Below, in pieces: positions 8,887 to 18,165 of a stretch of DNA of 64,000 bases (position 1 is its first letter; each line of letters begins with the position of its first letter). The notes beneath the pieces are model-generated. The model was not told where the DNA came from and searched no databases. It saw only the letters and a program-made list of their open reading frames with translations. This DNA is from an uncultured Paracoccaceae bacterium (GTDB taxonomy: Bacteria > Pseudomonadota > Alphaproteobacteria > Rhodobacterales > Rhodobacteraceae): assembly GCA_947488175.1 (NCBI GenBank), contig CANKYO010000001.1:1-64000 (forward strand), read 5' to 3'. A program made the position numbers and the translations under genes.

Positions 8887-8909
8887 CTGATTATAGTTGC
8901 TTTGACAGC

Positions 8910-9782
8910 TTAACCGTTCATCTTGGCGACTTCGGCGGCAAAGTCTTCTTTTTCGACTTCGATGCCTTCACCGACTTCAAGGCGGACAAAACCGGTGATC
9001 TCAACACCGGCCTCCTCGGCGGCTTTGGCCACTGTCAGATCAGGATTCACGACGAATTGCTGGTTCAGCAATGTGACCTCGGCCATGTATTTCTTCATCC
9101 GACCCACGATCATCTTTTCGATTACGGCCTCAGGCTTTCCGCTTTCGCGCGCGATATCCATCTGGACCTGCTTTTCCTTTTCGACAACCGCCGGATCAAG
9201 GTCGGCTTCGGACAAAGAGGCAGGGTTAGCTGCAGCGATATGCATCGCAACCTGGCGACCGAACGCCTCATTGTCGCCATTGATCGCAACCAGAACGCCG
9301 ATATTGCCCATGCCATCAGCCGCAGCGTTGTGGACGTAGGTCACAACCTTGCCGCCTTCCAGCGTCGCCATGCGGCGCACGGACATGTTTTCACCGATCA
9401 CTGCGACTGCATCGGTCACCGTCTGTTCAACTGTCTTGCCACCCATGTCGGCCGCCTTAAGACCGTCGATATCTGATGTACCCAGTGCCACCTTGGCGAT
9501 CCCAGCAACCATTTTCTGGAAATCAGCATTCTTGGCAACAAAATCGGTTTCAGAGTTCACTTCAACCGCAACACCCTTGCCACCGTCAACGGCGACGGCA
9601 ACCAGACCCTCGGCAGCTGTCCGACCGGATTTCTTGGCGGCCTTGGCCAGGCCCTTGGTGCGCAGCCAGTCAACAGCGGCTTCAATGTCGCCATCATTTT
9701 CTGTAAGCGCCTTCTTGGCGTCCATCATGCCTGCGCCTGTGCTGTCGCGCAGCTCTTTCACCATTGCAGCGGTGATTGCCAT
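8910..9782 (-). CDS. tsf: translation elongation factor Ts
   Basis: Guanine nucleotide exchange factor that recycles EF-Tu. The N-terminus [26 protein letters not shown] is the classic UBA-like domain with the TGAGMMDCK-type motif (Ala in place of Cys), followed by the coiled dimer/core subdomains, including [12 protein letters not shown]. The 290-residue length is normal. The ATG at 9782 has AAGGAGAAG upstream; extending to an upstream in-frame start would run through that signal. It follows rpsB with 74 bases between, the standard bacterial order. Confidence 0.97.
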   Translation of the reverse strand: MAITAAMVKELRDSTGAGMMDAKKALTENDGDIEAAVDWLRTKGLAKAAKKSGRTAAEGLVAVAVDGGKGVAVEVNSETDFVAKNADFQKMVAGIAKVALGTSDIDGLKAADMGGKTVEQTVTDAVAVIGENMSVRRMATLEGGKVVTYVHNAAADGMGNIGVLVAINGDNEAFGRQVAMHIAAANPASLSEADLDPAVVEKEKQVQMDIARESGKPEAVIEKMIVGRMKKYMAEVTLLNQQFVVNPDLTVAKAAEEAGVEITGFVRLEVGEGIEVEKEDFAAEVAKMNG

Positions 9783-9820
9783 GTTACTTCTCCTTCGGAA
9801 GGAATTGAATGTCAGCGGGC

Positions 9821-9835
9821 GGGGCATAAGGCCCC
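9821..9835 (-). other. small hairpin in the rpsB-tsf spacer
   Basis: GGGGC/GCCCC with a 5-base loop lies between rpsB and tsf. It may be a processing or partial-attenuation element, but a chance G+C hairpin is also possible. Confidence 0.35.
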
Positions 9836-9856
9836 TTGCCCGACGTTCGGTGACGC

Positions 9857-10657
9857 TTAGGAAGCCGGCGCTTCTTCGGCCGCAGGTGTCGCGTCGGCTG
9901 CAGCTTCTTCAGCAACAACTTCTTCGGCCAGCTCTTCCATGGCACCCATGTCAACGCCAGCGGCACCCAGCTGTGCTGTCATGCCGTCAAGGGCAGCACG
10001 GGCAGCCAGATCGGTGTAAAGCGCAATGGCGCGGGCCGCGTCATCGTTGCCGGGAATGATATAATCCACACCATCGGGCGAACAGTTGGTATCAACCACA
10101 GCCACAACCGGGATGCCCAGTTTCTTGGCTTCGGCGATAGCCAGGTCTTCTTTGTTGACGTCAATGACAAACAACAGGTCAGGCGTGCCGCCCATTTCGC
10201 GGATACCGCCAAGCGACGCTTCCAGCTTGCCCTGCTCGCGCTCCATGCCCAGACGCTCTTTCTTGGTCAGGCCCGCGAAACCATTGCTTGCGGCCTCGTC
10301 AATCGCTTTCAGGCGGTTGATCGACTGCGAAACAGTCTGCCAGTTGGTCAGCGTACCACCCAGCCAGCGGTGGTTCATGTAGAACTGCGCGGATTTCTCG
10401 GCGGCGTCCATGATGGGCTTGGATGCCTGACGCTTGGTGCCCACAAACAGGACGCGACCACCCTTTGCGACAGTGTCGCGAATGACCTGCAGCGCCTGAT
10501 CCAGCATAGGAACAGTCTGTGTCAGGTCCATGATGTGGATGCCGTTGCGCGAGCCATAGATGTACTGTGACATCTTGGGGTTCCAACGTGCGGTCTGGTG
10601 ACCAAAGTGTACGCCTGCTTCAAGCAGCTGACGCATGGTGAACTCGGGGAGAGCCAT
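9857..10657 (-). CDS. rpsB: 30S ribosomal protein S2
   Basis: Small-subunit ribosomal protein, first gene of rpsB-tsf. [29 protein letters not shown] and FVGTKRQA are hallmark S2 segments, and [17 protein letters not shown] is the conserved central block. The C-terminal tail is long, acidic and Ala/Glu rich, which is common in alphaproteobacterial S2. The ATG at 10657 is preferred over a more upstream in-frame start because it gives the canonical N-terminus and has a purine-rich AAAGGAAAA stretch upstream. Confidence 0.97.
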   Translation of the reverse strand: MALPEFTMRQLLEAGVHFGHQTARWNPKMSQYIYGSRNGIHIMDLTQTVPMLDQALQVIRDTVAKGGRVLFVGTKRQASKPIMDAAEKSAQFYMNHRWLGGTLTNWQTVSQSINRLKAIDEAASNGFAGLTKKERLGMEREQGKLEASLGGIREMGGTPDLLFVIDVNKEDLAIAEAKKLGIPVVAVVDTNCSPDGVDYIIPGNDDAARAIALYTDLAARAALDGMTAQLGAAGVDMGAMEELAEEVVAEEAAADATPAAEEAPAS

Positions 10658-10767
10658 GTCGTTTTCCTTTTCCGGTTTCAAGCCTCAGCGGGGGATCAGG
10701 CATCTGCCCAACCGGTGGATGCTTTGGGATTTCTCCCCAACGCACCCGCCCCCGCCTGCGGGATTAA

Positions 10768-10790
10768 GTGCGCGCCTGATAGACGCGCAC
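10768..10790 (-). terminator. hairpin between the HupE-like gene and rpsB
   Basis: On the minus strand GTGCGCG and CGCGCAC form a 7-bp stem with a 9-base loop, followed only by ACTTAAT. It may weakly terminate the upstream HupE-like gene or form part of an rpsB leader; the sequence does not decide. Confidence 0.4.
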
Positions 10791-10821
10791 CGCCATGATT
10801 GCAAGCGATGTTTGCGGCTGT

Positions 10822-12114
10822 TTACAAAAACACCCGCTCAACAAACCAGTAGGCCCCGACGACGGCAATCGCCAGCGAACAGGGGATCGCCACGAACCGG
10901 CGATAGGCCTCCAGTTGATCACGGAACTGGATCGACATCATGCACAGCACGAAAATCGCTGCCAGAGGTGCGGCAAAAAGCCAGACGGGTGATTCCAGCG
11001 CCTCAGCCAGACCAGCCGGGTTCAGCGCGATCAGTGCCCCTGCAGCAACCAGCAAGACGGCGTAAAGGGCAAAGCCCTGCCCCACCTCATTCTCGCCCCG
11101 GTCCACGCGCAGCGCCTGCCAGACGCACAGGAACATCACCGCGATCACAGCCAGCTGGCCAACCTCGACCCCCACGTTGAACCCGATCAGGGCTGGGACA
11201 AACGTGCCATCCGGCAGGCCAAATTCGCCCAGCACGGATGCAAAGCCCAGCCCGTGCAACAACCCGAACCCGAAGATGACAAAAGGCCTCCACGGACTGA
11301 TCCCGCGGGTAAAGACGTTTTCAACCGCCACAAACACGATCGAGGCCGCGATCAGCGGCTCCACAATCGCCCCGGAAATATTGACATAACCCAGTGCCGC
11401 CAGTGCCAGCGTGATGGTATGGGCGAGCGTGAACAACGACACTTGCACGATCAGCGGGCGCATTCGCGCGGCCAGAAAAAACAGGCCTAGCACAAACAGG
11501 ATATGGTCCAGCCCCTTGGGGACGATATGGTCAAAGCCCACAGGGATGTACCGCAGGAAGCTTTGCCAGCCGGTGGGCTGACCACCCCCCGACAACGCGA
11601 TCATATCGCTCTGCGCGCCTGCCTCCAGATAACCATCATAAGGCGCATCGACGCCCATCTGACGGATCACAAGCACACCGAACGCCTTGTCCCACCCCAC
11701 CTGCACATTCCGGGCGCCTTCCGGCAAGGCGGCCGAGAAGGTAAATTCCGAATCGCGAACAACATCGACATTGCCGACCGAACCAATCGCGACTGATTCC
11801 AGTTCCGGCACTAGCGGCACGCCATCCGCAGTCACGGTCAAACCGGCGGCCATCTGCGGCCAGAAGGCGCGAAACCGCTCTTCCAAAACCGCAGGCTCCA
11901 GCGCCCGCAACTCATCATATGTGGTCGCTTCCGGTGCCTCGTTGGTGTCCTCGGTCTCGGTCAGGTCAATGCCCGCGACAAAGCTTTCCAGATTGGCCTG
12001 CACATCAAACACCAGCCGTCCATCCACCTCTTCCATATCGGCGATCGACGGCAGCACCTCGTGGGCGGCGACCATTGACAGGGTCGTGAACCACAGCAGA
12101 ACCGCGCTTGACAT
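10822..12114 (-). CDS. HupE/UreJ-family membrane protein, putative metal permease
   Basis: After a short hydrophobic signal-like segment (AVLLWFTTLSMVAAHE) comes an approximately 180-residue extracytoplasmic domain and then about seven membrane helices bearing the family histidine motifs GLDHILFVLGLFFLA, FTLAHTITLALAALG and HGLGFA. Members of the family carry nickel, cobalt or related metals. The start is uncertain: the ATG at 12114 gives a signal without a basic n-region, while in-frame GTG/ATG starts up to 12180 add positive residues but overlap the divergent gene. Only 46 bases separate it from the DUF4198 gene, suggesting a shared regulatory region. Confidence 0.75.
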   Translation of the reverse strand: MSSAVLLWFTTLSMVAAHEVLPSIADMEEVDGRLVFDVQANLESFVAGIDLTETEDTNEAPEATTYDELRALEPAVLEERFRAFWPQMAAGLTVTADGVPLVPELESVAIGSVGNVDVVRDSEFTFSAALPEGARNVQVGWDKAFGVLVIRQMGVDAPYDGYLEAGAQSDMIALSGGGQPTGWQSFLRYIPVGFDHIVPKGLDHILFVLGLFFLAARMRPLIVQVSLFTLAHTITLALAALGYVNISGAIVEPLIAASIVFVAVENVFTRGISPWRPFVIFGFGLLHGLGFASVLGEFGLPDGTFVPALIGFNVGVEVGQLAVIAVMFLCVWQALRVDRGENEVGQGFALYAVLLVAAGALIALNPAGLAEALESPVWLFAAPLAAIFVLCMMSIQFRDQLEAYRRFVAIPCSLAIAVVGAYWFVERVFL

Positions 12115-12160
12115 CGCCTTGAAGAAGGACACCCTAGAACGAACCGAAAAGGATTTTGTG

Positions 12161-12961
12161 ATGCGCATTCTCTCTCTCATTCTTGCGTTGCTCTCTGCCC
12201 CGGCGACAGCCCATGAGCTGTGGCTTGAACCGCTCGCCTATCAGGTTGCGCCGGACGGTATGCTTCAAGCGCATATTGTCAATGGAGAGGAATTTGAAGG
12301 GACAAAACTGGCCTACATCCCCCGAAACATTGTAAATTTCGTGGTATTTACCGATGACGCGGCAGATCGCATCGAAGGTCGGGTTGGTGACCGGCCCGCC
12401 TTGCGCCGCGACGTGCTGGCCGAAGGGCTGAATGTGGTGGCCTATCAGGCTCGCACGTCCACTTTGAAATACGAGAATTGGGGGAAGTTCCAGAAATTCG
12501 TCGATCACAAGGATTTCGGCGATGTCCGCAGCCAGCACGATGCCCGCGGGCTGCCAACCGAAGACTTTACTGAGGCCTATGGCCGTTATTCCAAGACCCT
12601 GATCGGCGTGGGCAACGCCGCTGGCTCCGACCGCCGGATCGGCCTTGAAACCGAACTGGTTGCGCTGACCAACCCTTATACGGACGATCTGTCTGACGGC
12701 ATGCGGGTGCAACTGCACTACCGCGAAAACCTGCGCTCGGATGAACAGATCGAAGTGTTTGAAAAAGCCCCCGACGGGTCGGTTGAAATCACGCTCTACC
12801 GGACCGATGATCAGGGGATCGGCACCTTCCCCGTCAAGCCCGGCCATGCCTATATGGTGGATGCGGTTGTCCTGCGCGAACCCAGCGCAGAGATGGCCGA
12901 GGCGACAGGCGCGGTCTGGCAGACCCTTTGGGCCAACCTGACCTTTGCGGTACCGGAGTAA
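12161..12961 (+). CDS. DUF4198-family exported protein, putative metal-uptake accessory
   Basis: A 266-residue protein with a clear signal peptide (MRILSLILALLSAPATA, cleavage before HELWLEP). The mature N-terminal HELWLEP is the hallmark of DUF4198/NikM-like periplasmic domains, whose terminal His can bind metal. The C-terminal half is a beta-sandwich-like domain, with LHYRENLRSDEQIEV and KPGHAYMVDAV. AAAAGGA precedes the ATG with good spacing. It is divergently paired with the HupE-like permease, which supports a common metal function; the metal is unknown. Confidence 0.7.
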   Translation: MRILSLILALLSAPATAHELWLEPLAYQVAPDGMLQAHIVNGEEFEGTKLAYIPRNIVNFVVFTDDAADRIEGRVGDRPALRRDVLAEGLNVVAYQARTSTLKYENWGKFQKFVDHKDFGDVRSQHDARGLPTEDFTEAYGRYSKTLIGVGNAAGSDRRIGLETELVALTNPYTDDLSDGMRVQLHYRENLRSDEQIEVFEKAPDGSVEITLYRTDDQGIGTFPVKPGHAYMVDAVVLREPSAEMAEATGAVWQTLWANLTFAVPE

Positions 12962-12997
12962 CTTGCGCATGACCATCGGCTGCGCCACAAGGCGGCA

Positions 12998-13891
12998 ATG
13001 AGCAGAACACCTGATATTCTTTGCATCGGCTCCGTCCTGTGGGACGTGATCGGGCGTGCGGCCAGCCATATGCGGATGGGCTCCGACGTGCCCGGCCGGA
13101 TCACGCGCCTGCCCGGGGGTGTGGCAATGAACATCGCCATGACCTTGCGCCGTTTTGGCATGACCCCTGCCCTGCTGACGACTATCGGACGTGATGCCGA
13201 AGGCGATGAACTGGTGGCCGAAGCGACGCGCATGGGCATGATATGCGATCATATCTATCGGTCCGAGGATCTGCCAACGGATGTCTACATGGCCGTTGAG
13301 GGGGCCAACGGCCTTATCGCCGCCATCGCCGACGCGCATTCGCTGGAGGCTGCAGGCGACAAGATCCTGCGCGCGCTCGACAACGGGGCGCTGGGGTCGC
13401 CAGACAACCCATTCGCCGGCCCTGTGGCGCTTGACGGTAACCTGACCGAAGAATTGCTGCAGGATATCGCACACTCTCCACTCTTTACGCAGGCTGATCT
13501 GCGTGTCGCACCCGCCTCCCCCGGAAAAGCGGAACGTCTGCTGGCGCTGTTGGATCACCCCTCGGCCACGATCTATGTGAACCTCGAAGAGGCAGGGTTG
13601 CTCTGCCAGACGACATTCGACGATTCAGAAACCGCAGCCGAGGCCCTGATCAAACGGGGCGCGCATCGGGTACTTGTCACCGATGGTGGAAAATCCGCCT
13701 CGGAAGGCACCGCCGGCGATATCATCACCCAAACCCCGCCATCGGTCATGGTGACACGGGTGACCGGCGCCGGTGACACCTTCATGGCCGCACATATCGC
13801 GTCGGAAGCGCAGGATATGAACCGGGCCAACGCGCTCACCCGGGCGCTGAACGCGGCTGCCACCTACGTGTCCGGAGAAACACCCCTATGA
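12998..13891 (+). CDS. psuK: PfkB-family sugar kinase, probable pseudouridine kinase
   Basis: A 297-residue ribokinase/PfkB-family protein. The N-terminal glycine motif is LPGGVAMNIAMTLRRFGM and the C-terminal ATP/catalytic signature is VTGAGDTFMAAH, with Asp as the presumed base. It overlaps psuG by four bases (ATGA), which is the reason for naming it pseudouridine kinase: phosphorylation of pseudouridine would feed the glycosidase encoded next. Taken alone the kinase could act on another nucleoside or sugar. Confidence 0.8.
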   Translation: MSRTPDILCIGSVLWDVIGRAASHMRMGSDVPGRITRLPGGVAMNIAMTLRRFGMTPALLTTIGRDAEGDELVAEATRMGMICDHIYRSEDLPTDVYMAVEGANGLIAAIADAHSLEAAGDKILRALDNGALGSPDNPFAGPVALDGNLTEELLQDIAHSPLFTQADLRVAPASPGKAERLLALLDHPSATIYVNLEEAGLLCQTTFDDSETAAEALIKRGAHRVLVTDGGKSASEGTAGDIITQTPPSVMVTRVTGAGDTFMAAHIASEAQDMNRANALTRALNAAATYVSGETPL

Positions 13892-14793
13892 TCCCCATCC
13901 AGTATAGTGCGGAGGTTGCGGCGGCCCGCGACACCGGCGGTCCCATTGTCGCACTCGAAAGCACGATCATTACCCACGGCATGCCATTCCCCCAAAACGT
14001 GGAAACCGCACGGCTTGTAGAACAGGATGTGCGCGATCATGGGGCCACACCCGCGACCATCGCCGTTCTTAACGGGGCCCTGCATATCGGGCTGGAGCCC
14101 GGCCAGCTGGACGGGCTTGGCCAGGCAGAAAACGTCGCCAAACTCTCGCGCGCCGATATGGCCGCATGCATTGCTACGGGTGGCACCGGGGCCACCACTG
14201 TTGCCGCCACGATGATCGCAGCGCATCTGGCGGGCATCCATGTCTTCGCCACCGGTGGCATCGGCGGGGTCCATCGCGGGGCCGAGGACAGTTTTGACAT
14301 CTCTGCCGACCTGCAGGAACTGGCCCAAACACCGGTCACGGTTGTTGCCGCCGGGGCCAAAGCCATCCTTGATCTGCCAAAAACCTTCGAGGTGCTGGAA
14401 ACACTCGGCGTGCCGGTGATCGCCTATGGGCAGGACATGCTGCCAGCCTTCTGGTCGGCGCAATCGGACATGGCGGCCCCCTTGCGAATGGACGACGCCA
14501 GCCAAATAGCCAAGGCACAGCAGATACGGACAGCCATGGGGCTGAAGGGCGGGCAACTGGTCACCAACCCAATCCCGCAAAAAGATGAAATTCCTGCCGC
14601 GACCCTGGCCCCGATCATTGATCAGGCTTTGGACGAGGCGGACGCACAGAACATCAGCGCCAAGGCGGTGACGCCCTTTCTGCTCGGACGGATATTCGAA
14701 CTGACTGAAGGGCGATCCCTGACGGCCAATATCGCCCTTGTGCGCAATAATGCCCGGCTGGCTGCACAAATTGCCATCGCCATGGGCAAATAG
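13888..14793 (+). CDS. psuG: pseudouridine-5'-phosphate glycosidase
   Basis: Cleaves the C-C glycosidic bond of pseudouridine 5'-phosphate to uracil and ribose 5-phosphate. Diagnostic segments are ALESTIITHGMPFPQN near the N-terminus, LSRADMAACIATGGTGATTVAATM, and FATGGIGGVHRGAE, which includes metal and phosphate contacts; the catalytic Lys of the family is in the ITHG-proximal to central region. The 301-residue length is typical. With the overlapping kinase it forms a complete pseudouridine salvage pathway. Confidence 0.93.
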   Translation: MIPIQYSAEVAAARDTGGPIVALESTIITHGMPFPQNVETARLVEQDVRDHGATPATIAVLNGALHIGLEPGQLDGLGQAENVAKLSRADMAACIATGGTGATTVAATMIAAHLAGIHVFATGGIGGVHRGAEDSFDISADLQELAQTPVTVVAAGAKAILDLPKTFEVLETLGVPVIAYGQDMLPAFWSAQSDMAAPLRMDDASQIAKAQQIRTAMGLKGGQLVTNPIPQKDEIPAATLAPIIDQALDEADAQNISAKAVTPFLLGRIFELTEGRSLTANIALVRNNARLAAQIAIAMGK

Positions 14794-14865
14794 GCGAGGC
14801 AGATCGCGCAGAGCGCTTGTGGCCCCACGCCGCAATGCATAGATATTATCTGAAACGTTTTTTGG

Positions 14866-15603
14866 ATGAATTTGATGGCCGAACCGCAGCAGACCGAAAA
14901 CAAGCGCCGCATGCGTCCGGGGCTGATCTCCCGTCTGCGCAGCAATTTCCTGGCCGGTCTGATCATCGTCGCCCCCATCGGCCTGACGCTCTGGCTGATC
15001 TGGACAGTCGTCGGCTGGGTCGACAGTTGGGTCTGGCCATTTGTCCCGGATTATTATCAGCCCGAACAGCTCGTGAACCGGCTTCTGGGGCGGACACCCG
15101 AAAACTGGATTGACGTCAACGTACGCGGGATCGGTGTTGTCATCTTCCTGTTGTTCACGGTCATCGTCGGCTGGATCGGCAAGGGCCTGATCGGGCGGTC
15201 CTTTCTGGGGATCGGTGAACGGCTGGTGGATCGGACGCCTGTTGTCCGCTCCATCTACAACGCCGCCAAACAGATCGCCGAAACCGTCTTTTCCCAACGT
15301 GACACGTCATTCGACAAGGCTTGCTTGGTTGAATATCCGCGCAGGGGCATCTGGGCCATCGCCTTCATCTCCACCAATGCCAAGGGCGAGATTGACGCCA
15401 AACTCTCCAATGGTGAGCCGACTGTGACCGTATTCCTGCCCACAACGCCGAACCCCACATCGGGCTTTCTGCTGTTTCTGCCGCTCAGCGATGTGCAGGT
15501 GCTGGACATGACGGTCGAGGATGCCGCCAAACTCGTGATCTCTGCCGGTCTTGTCTATCCCAACGGGAAAGAGGTCGAAGCGCTCCCTCACGCTGCTGAA
15601 TAA
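14866..15603 (+). CDS. DUF502 family membrane protein
   Basis: A 245-residue inner-membrane protein with two N-terminal helices (about residues 28-52 and 82-102) around a loop containing PDYYQPEQLVN, followed by the conserved family block LVDRTPVVRSIYNAAKQIAETVF and a soluble C-terminal region with VFLPTTPNPTSGFL. Function is unknown. The ATG at 14866 or the in-frame ATG at 14875 could be used. The following LysE-type gene begins right after its stop codon, so the two are cotranscribed. Confidence 0.8.
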   Translation: MNLMAEPQQTENKRRMRPGLISRLRSNFLAGLIIVAPIGLTLWLIWTVVGWVDSWVWPFVPDYYQPEQLVNRLLGRTPENWIDVNVRGIGVVIFLLFTVIVGWIGKGLIGRSFLGIGERLVDRTPVVRSIYNAAKQIAETVFSQRDTSFDKACLVEYPRRGIWAIAFISTNAKGEIDAKLSNGEPTVTVFLPTTPNPTSGFLLFLPLSDVQVLDMTVEDAAKLVISAGLVYPNGKEVEALPHAAE

Positions 15604-16209
15604 GTGCTGTTCGTCCCTGCTGCCACCGGTTTCGCGACCGCGTTCGCGCTCATCCTCGCCATCGGGGCACAAAATGCGTTCGTGCTGCGCCAAGGGCTGG
15701 CCCGATCGCATGTGTTCTGGCTTTGCCTGTTATGTGCCACATCCGACGCGATCCTGATCACCGCTGGCGTGCTGGGATTCGGGGTCATCGTCACGCTCTA
15801 CCCGATGTTGCCGCAGATCATGGCCTGGGGTGGGGCTGCGTTTCTGATCGTCTATGGCGCATTGCGGCTTTGGGCGGCGTGGAAAGGCGAATATGCGATG
15901 CAGCTATCAGGCCAATCCGCCAGCCTTTGGGCCACGCTTGCCACCGGTGCGGCCTTCACCTGGCTGAACCCGCATGTCTATCTTGATACGCTGGGCCTCG
16001 TCGGTGCGGTGTCGACCCAATATACGGATGTGGCTGAAAAAACCGCCTTTGGCGTCGGGGCCGTCACCTCATCCTTCGTTTTCTTCTTCAGCCTCGGATA
16101 CGGCGCGCGACTGTTGGCCCCGGTGATGCAATCGGCGCGGGCCTGGCGCATTTTAGACGTGCTGATCGGGCTTGTGATGTGGGCGCTGGCCGCAAAACTG
16201 CTCAGCTGA
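15604..16209 (+). CDS. LysE/ArgO-family amino acid exporter
   Basis: A 201-residue membrane protein with about six helices. The N-terminal ALILAIGAQNAFVLRQGL is the LysE/ArgO signature, and FTWLNPHVYLDTLGLVGAV is the conserved central motif. It is predicted to export basic amino acids such as arginine or lysine. Translation starts at a GTG directly adjoining the TAA of the DUF502 gene. Its 3' end overlaps the convergent patatin gene by 8 bases. The exact substrate is not visible. Confidence 0.85.
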   Translation: MLFVPAATGFATAFALILAIGAQNAFVLRQGLARSHVFWLCLLCATSDAILITAGVLGFGVIVTLYPMLPQIMAWGGAAFLIVYGALRLWAAWKGEYAMQLSGQSASLWATLATGAAFTWLNPHVYLDTLGLVGAVSTQYTDVAEKTAFGVGAVTSSFVFFFSLGYGARLLAPVMQSARAWRILDVLIGLVMWALAAKLLS

Positions 16210-17233
16210 ACATCTCGGTCAGATTGACCGTACTGCGCTTGCCCAGATCTTTCTTATGCGCTTTCAGGAATGCACCTGCCGCCGCCTCTCCTGCCTCTTT
16301 CAACCGGGCCAGCACCACGGCATTTGGTATTGTCTTGGTTGCCACATTCAATTCGTTCATCAGACCGTCATCAGCGATCATATGAACCAGCACATTCTTC
16401 ATGGTGCCCTTTTTGATCGACCCGTCGGCCAACAACCGCTTCACAAAATCAATCGCCCGTAATTCGCGAAACAGCGAGCTGTTAAAGCTGATCTCGTTGA
16501 TACGGTTCTGGATCGACTGGCTGTCCGTCGGCAGATCATCACGGTGCAAAGGATTGATATTCACGATCAGAACATCGTCCGGCAATTCATTGACAAACAA
16601 AGGAAATAAAGCCGGGTTTCCGGTATATCCGCCATCCCAGAACGCCTCTGTCTGGCCGGTCTTGGGATCAGTGAACTCAACCGCCTGAAACAGGCTGGGC
16701 AAACAGGCAGAGGCCATGATCACGTCAGGCATGATCTCATCACCGGAAAACACCCTGATCTTGCCGCTGCGGACATTGGTCGCGCAAATATGCAATGCCG
16801 GTCCATCCTTGGCGCAGACCTCATCATAGTGAAATTCGTTGACGATGTGCTCCAGCGGATTGCGCATCGTCGGCCCATAGACATAAGGCGAAAACATCCG
16901 CGTCGTCATGTCAAACGCGGCATAGGCTGGCGAATACTCCATCGCCTTGGCCCAGACATGCGCCGTCGGGGCCAGCGACGAAACCCACTCCGAAAAGCGC
17001 GGATCGGTGATGGCACCCACCTGCTCCCACAACCATTCGAGATTGGACAAGGCGCCCTCGCGTCCATTGGCCACCCAGCCGGATTTCAACGCTGCGGCAT
17101 TCAACGCCCCTGCTGATGTGCCGGAAATCGCCGCGATTTCGATATCTTCGTCATGCAACAACGCACAAAGCACACCCCAGGTGAACGCCCCATGCGCGCC
17201 GCCGCCCTGCAGTGCTAGGTTGATGCGCTTCAT
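16202..17233 (-). CDS. patatin-like phospholipase
   Basis: A 343-residue serine lipid acyl hydrolase. The oxyanion motif ALQGGGAHGAF, the nucleophile elbow GTSAG and the catalytic DGG (FWDGGYTGNP) form the Ser-Asp dyad of the patatin fold. There is no signal peptide. The ATG at 17233 overlaps the bdhA stop (ATGA). In alphaproteobacteria a patatin next to a 3-hydroxybutyrate dehydrogenase often belongs to PHB or membrane-lipid turnover; that link is inference. Confidence 0.85.
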   Translation of the reverse strand: MKRINLALQGGGAHGAFTWGVLCALLHDEDIEIAAISGTSAGALNAAALKSGWVANGREGALSNLEWLWEQVGAITDPRFSEWVSSLAPTAHVWAKAMEYSPAYAAFDMTTRMFSPYVYGPTMRNPLEHIVNEFHYDEVCAKDGPALHICATNVRSGKIRVFSGDEIMPDVIMASACLPSLFQAVEFTDPKTGQTEAFWDGGYTGNPALFPLFVNELPDDVLIVNINPLHRDDLPTDSQSIQNRINEISFNSSLFRELRAIDFVKRLLADGSIKKGTMKNVLVHMIADDGLMNELNVATKTIPNAVVLARLKEAGEAAAGAFLKAHKKDLGKRSTVNLTEMFS

Positions 17234-18003
17234 AACGCGGTCCAGCCACCATCGACGCTGATGGTGGTGCCGGTGACCTGTGCTGCAGCATCCGAACAAA
17301 GATAAACCGCCGTGCCACCCAACTGTTCGACCGTGGCAAATTCCTTGGACGGTTGGCGTTCCAGCATCACGTTCTTGATCACATCCTCACGGGACATGTT
17401 GTATTCTTTCATCGTGTCCGGGATCTGGCTTTCCACCAGCGGGGTCAGCACGTAACCAGGGCAAATCGCGTTACAGGTGATCGGATCCTGCGCAGTTTCA
17501 AGCCCGATGGTCTTGGTCAGACCAACAATGCCATGTTTCGCCGCCACATAGGCCGATTTATAAGGCGAGGCCGTCAACCCGTGGGCCGAGGCAATGTTGA
17601 TGATCCGGCCATACCCGCCCTCGCGCATACCTGTCACGGCGGCGGCAATCGTATGAAAGGCCGATGTGAGATTGATGGCGATGATCGCCTCCCACTTTTC
17701 GGTCGGAAATTCCTGCACCGGCGCCACATGCTGAATGCCCGCATTGTTGACCAGAATATCGCAACCGCCGGCGGCCACGATCAGGCGGCGGCAATCCTCT
17801 GCCTTTGACATATCCGCCTGCACATATTTCGCCTCAACCCCGGTCACATCGGCAATCTCGGCGGCTAGGGCATGGTCTTCCTCGCGATCGGTAAAGGAAT
17901 TCAGAACGACGTTTGCGCCTGCCTTGGCCAGTTCACGGGCAACCCCAAGGCCAATGCCAGAGTTCGATCCGGTAATAACGGCGGTTTTTCCTGCGAGTGA
18001 CAT
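17230..18003 (-). CDS. bdhA: D-beta-hydroxybutyrate dehydrogenase
   Basis: A classical short-chain dehydrogenase that interconverts 3-hydroxybutyrate and acetoacetate with NAD+. Visible are the cofactor motif TGSNSGIGLGVA, NNAG, the catalytic Ser in NIASAHGL, and YKSAYVAAKHG with the Tyr-x3-Lys pair. The C-terminal STSVDGGW-like TTISVDGGWTAL closes the family pattern. The ATG at 18003 gives the 257-residue canonical protein. The DILVNNAGIQHVAPVQEF segment is typical of BdhA proper rather than other SDRs. Confidence 0.9.
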   Translation of the reverse strand: MSLAGKTAVITGSNSGIGLGVARELAKAGANVVLNSFTDREEDHALAAEIADVTGVEAKYVQADMSKAEDCRRLIVAAGGCDILVNNAGIQHVAPVQEFPTEKWEAIIAINLTSAFHTIAAAVTGMREGGYGRIINIASAHGLTASPYKSAYVAAKHGIVGLTKTIGLETAQDPITCNAICPGYVLTPLVESQIPDTMKEYNMSREDVIKNVMLERQPSKEFATVEQLGGTAVYLCSDAAAQVTGTTISVDGGWTAL

Positions 18004-18084
18004 GTTTTGGCTCCGATTCTTTGCGTCGCGACTCAGTCTATATGCTGCAACTGCAAAAGCCACCCGACGTTCCCGAGAGCCCAC

Positions 18085-18111
18085 AAAAAAACGCCCGCAC
18101 AAGGCGGGCGT
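18085..18111 (-). terminator. Rho-independent terminator upstream of bdhA
   Basis: On the minus strand CGCCCGC/GCGGGCG forms a 7-bp stem with a 5-base loop, extended by a closing A-T pair and followed by seven T residues. No annotated minus-strand gene lies upstream, so it must end an RNA that begins in the 18112-18272 interval. Confidence 0.88.
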
Positions 18112-18159
18112 AAAGTTATTGAGGCAGGTTTCATACAGGCAAGAAACCTATCGAGCAGT
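18085..18159 (-). ncRNA. predicted small RNA of about 75 nt
   Basis: A self-contained minus-strand transcription unit: a promoter with a -10 of TATAAA and a -35-like TTGGAT 17 bases apart (18166-18194), then a stem-loop AGGTTTC/GAAACCT (18126-18149), a short A+T-rich single-stranded stretch, and a strong terminator (18085-18111). There is no open reading frame of useful size. It sits between divergent bdhA and a peptide-binding-protein gene. Hfq-type sRNAs have this architecture. The exact transcript start near 18159 is estimated; no family is recognised. Confidence 0.6.
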
Positions 18160-18165
18160 GACATC

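Noticed and set aside
8622..9476. A long plus-strand open frame opposite tsf
   Set aside because: tsf is certain on the other strand. The frame's upstream part covers the hairpin array, which looks like RNA rather than protein.
13864..15297. A 477-codon antisense open frame across psuG and DUF502
   Set aside because: It crosses two well-supported genes in the opposite direction and encodes a low-complexity Gly/Asp/Pro-rich product.
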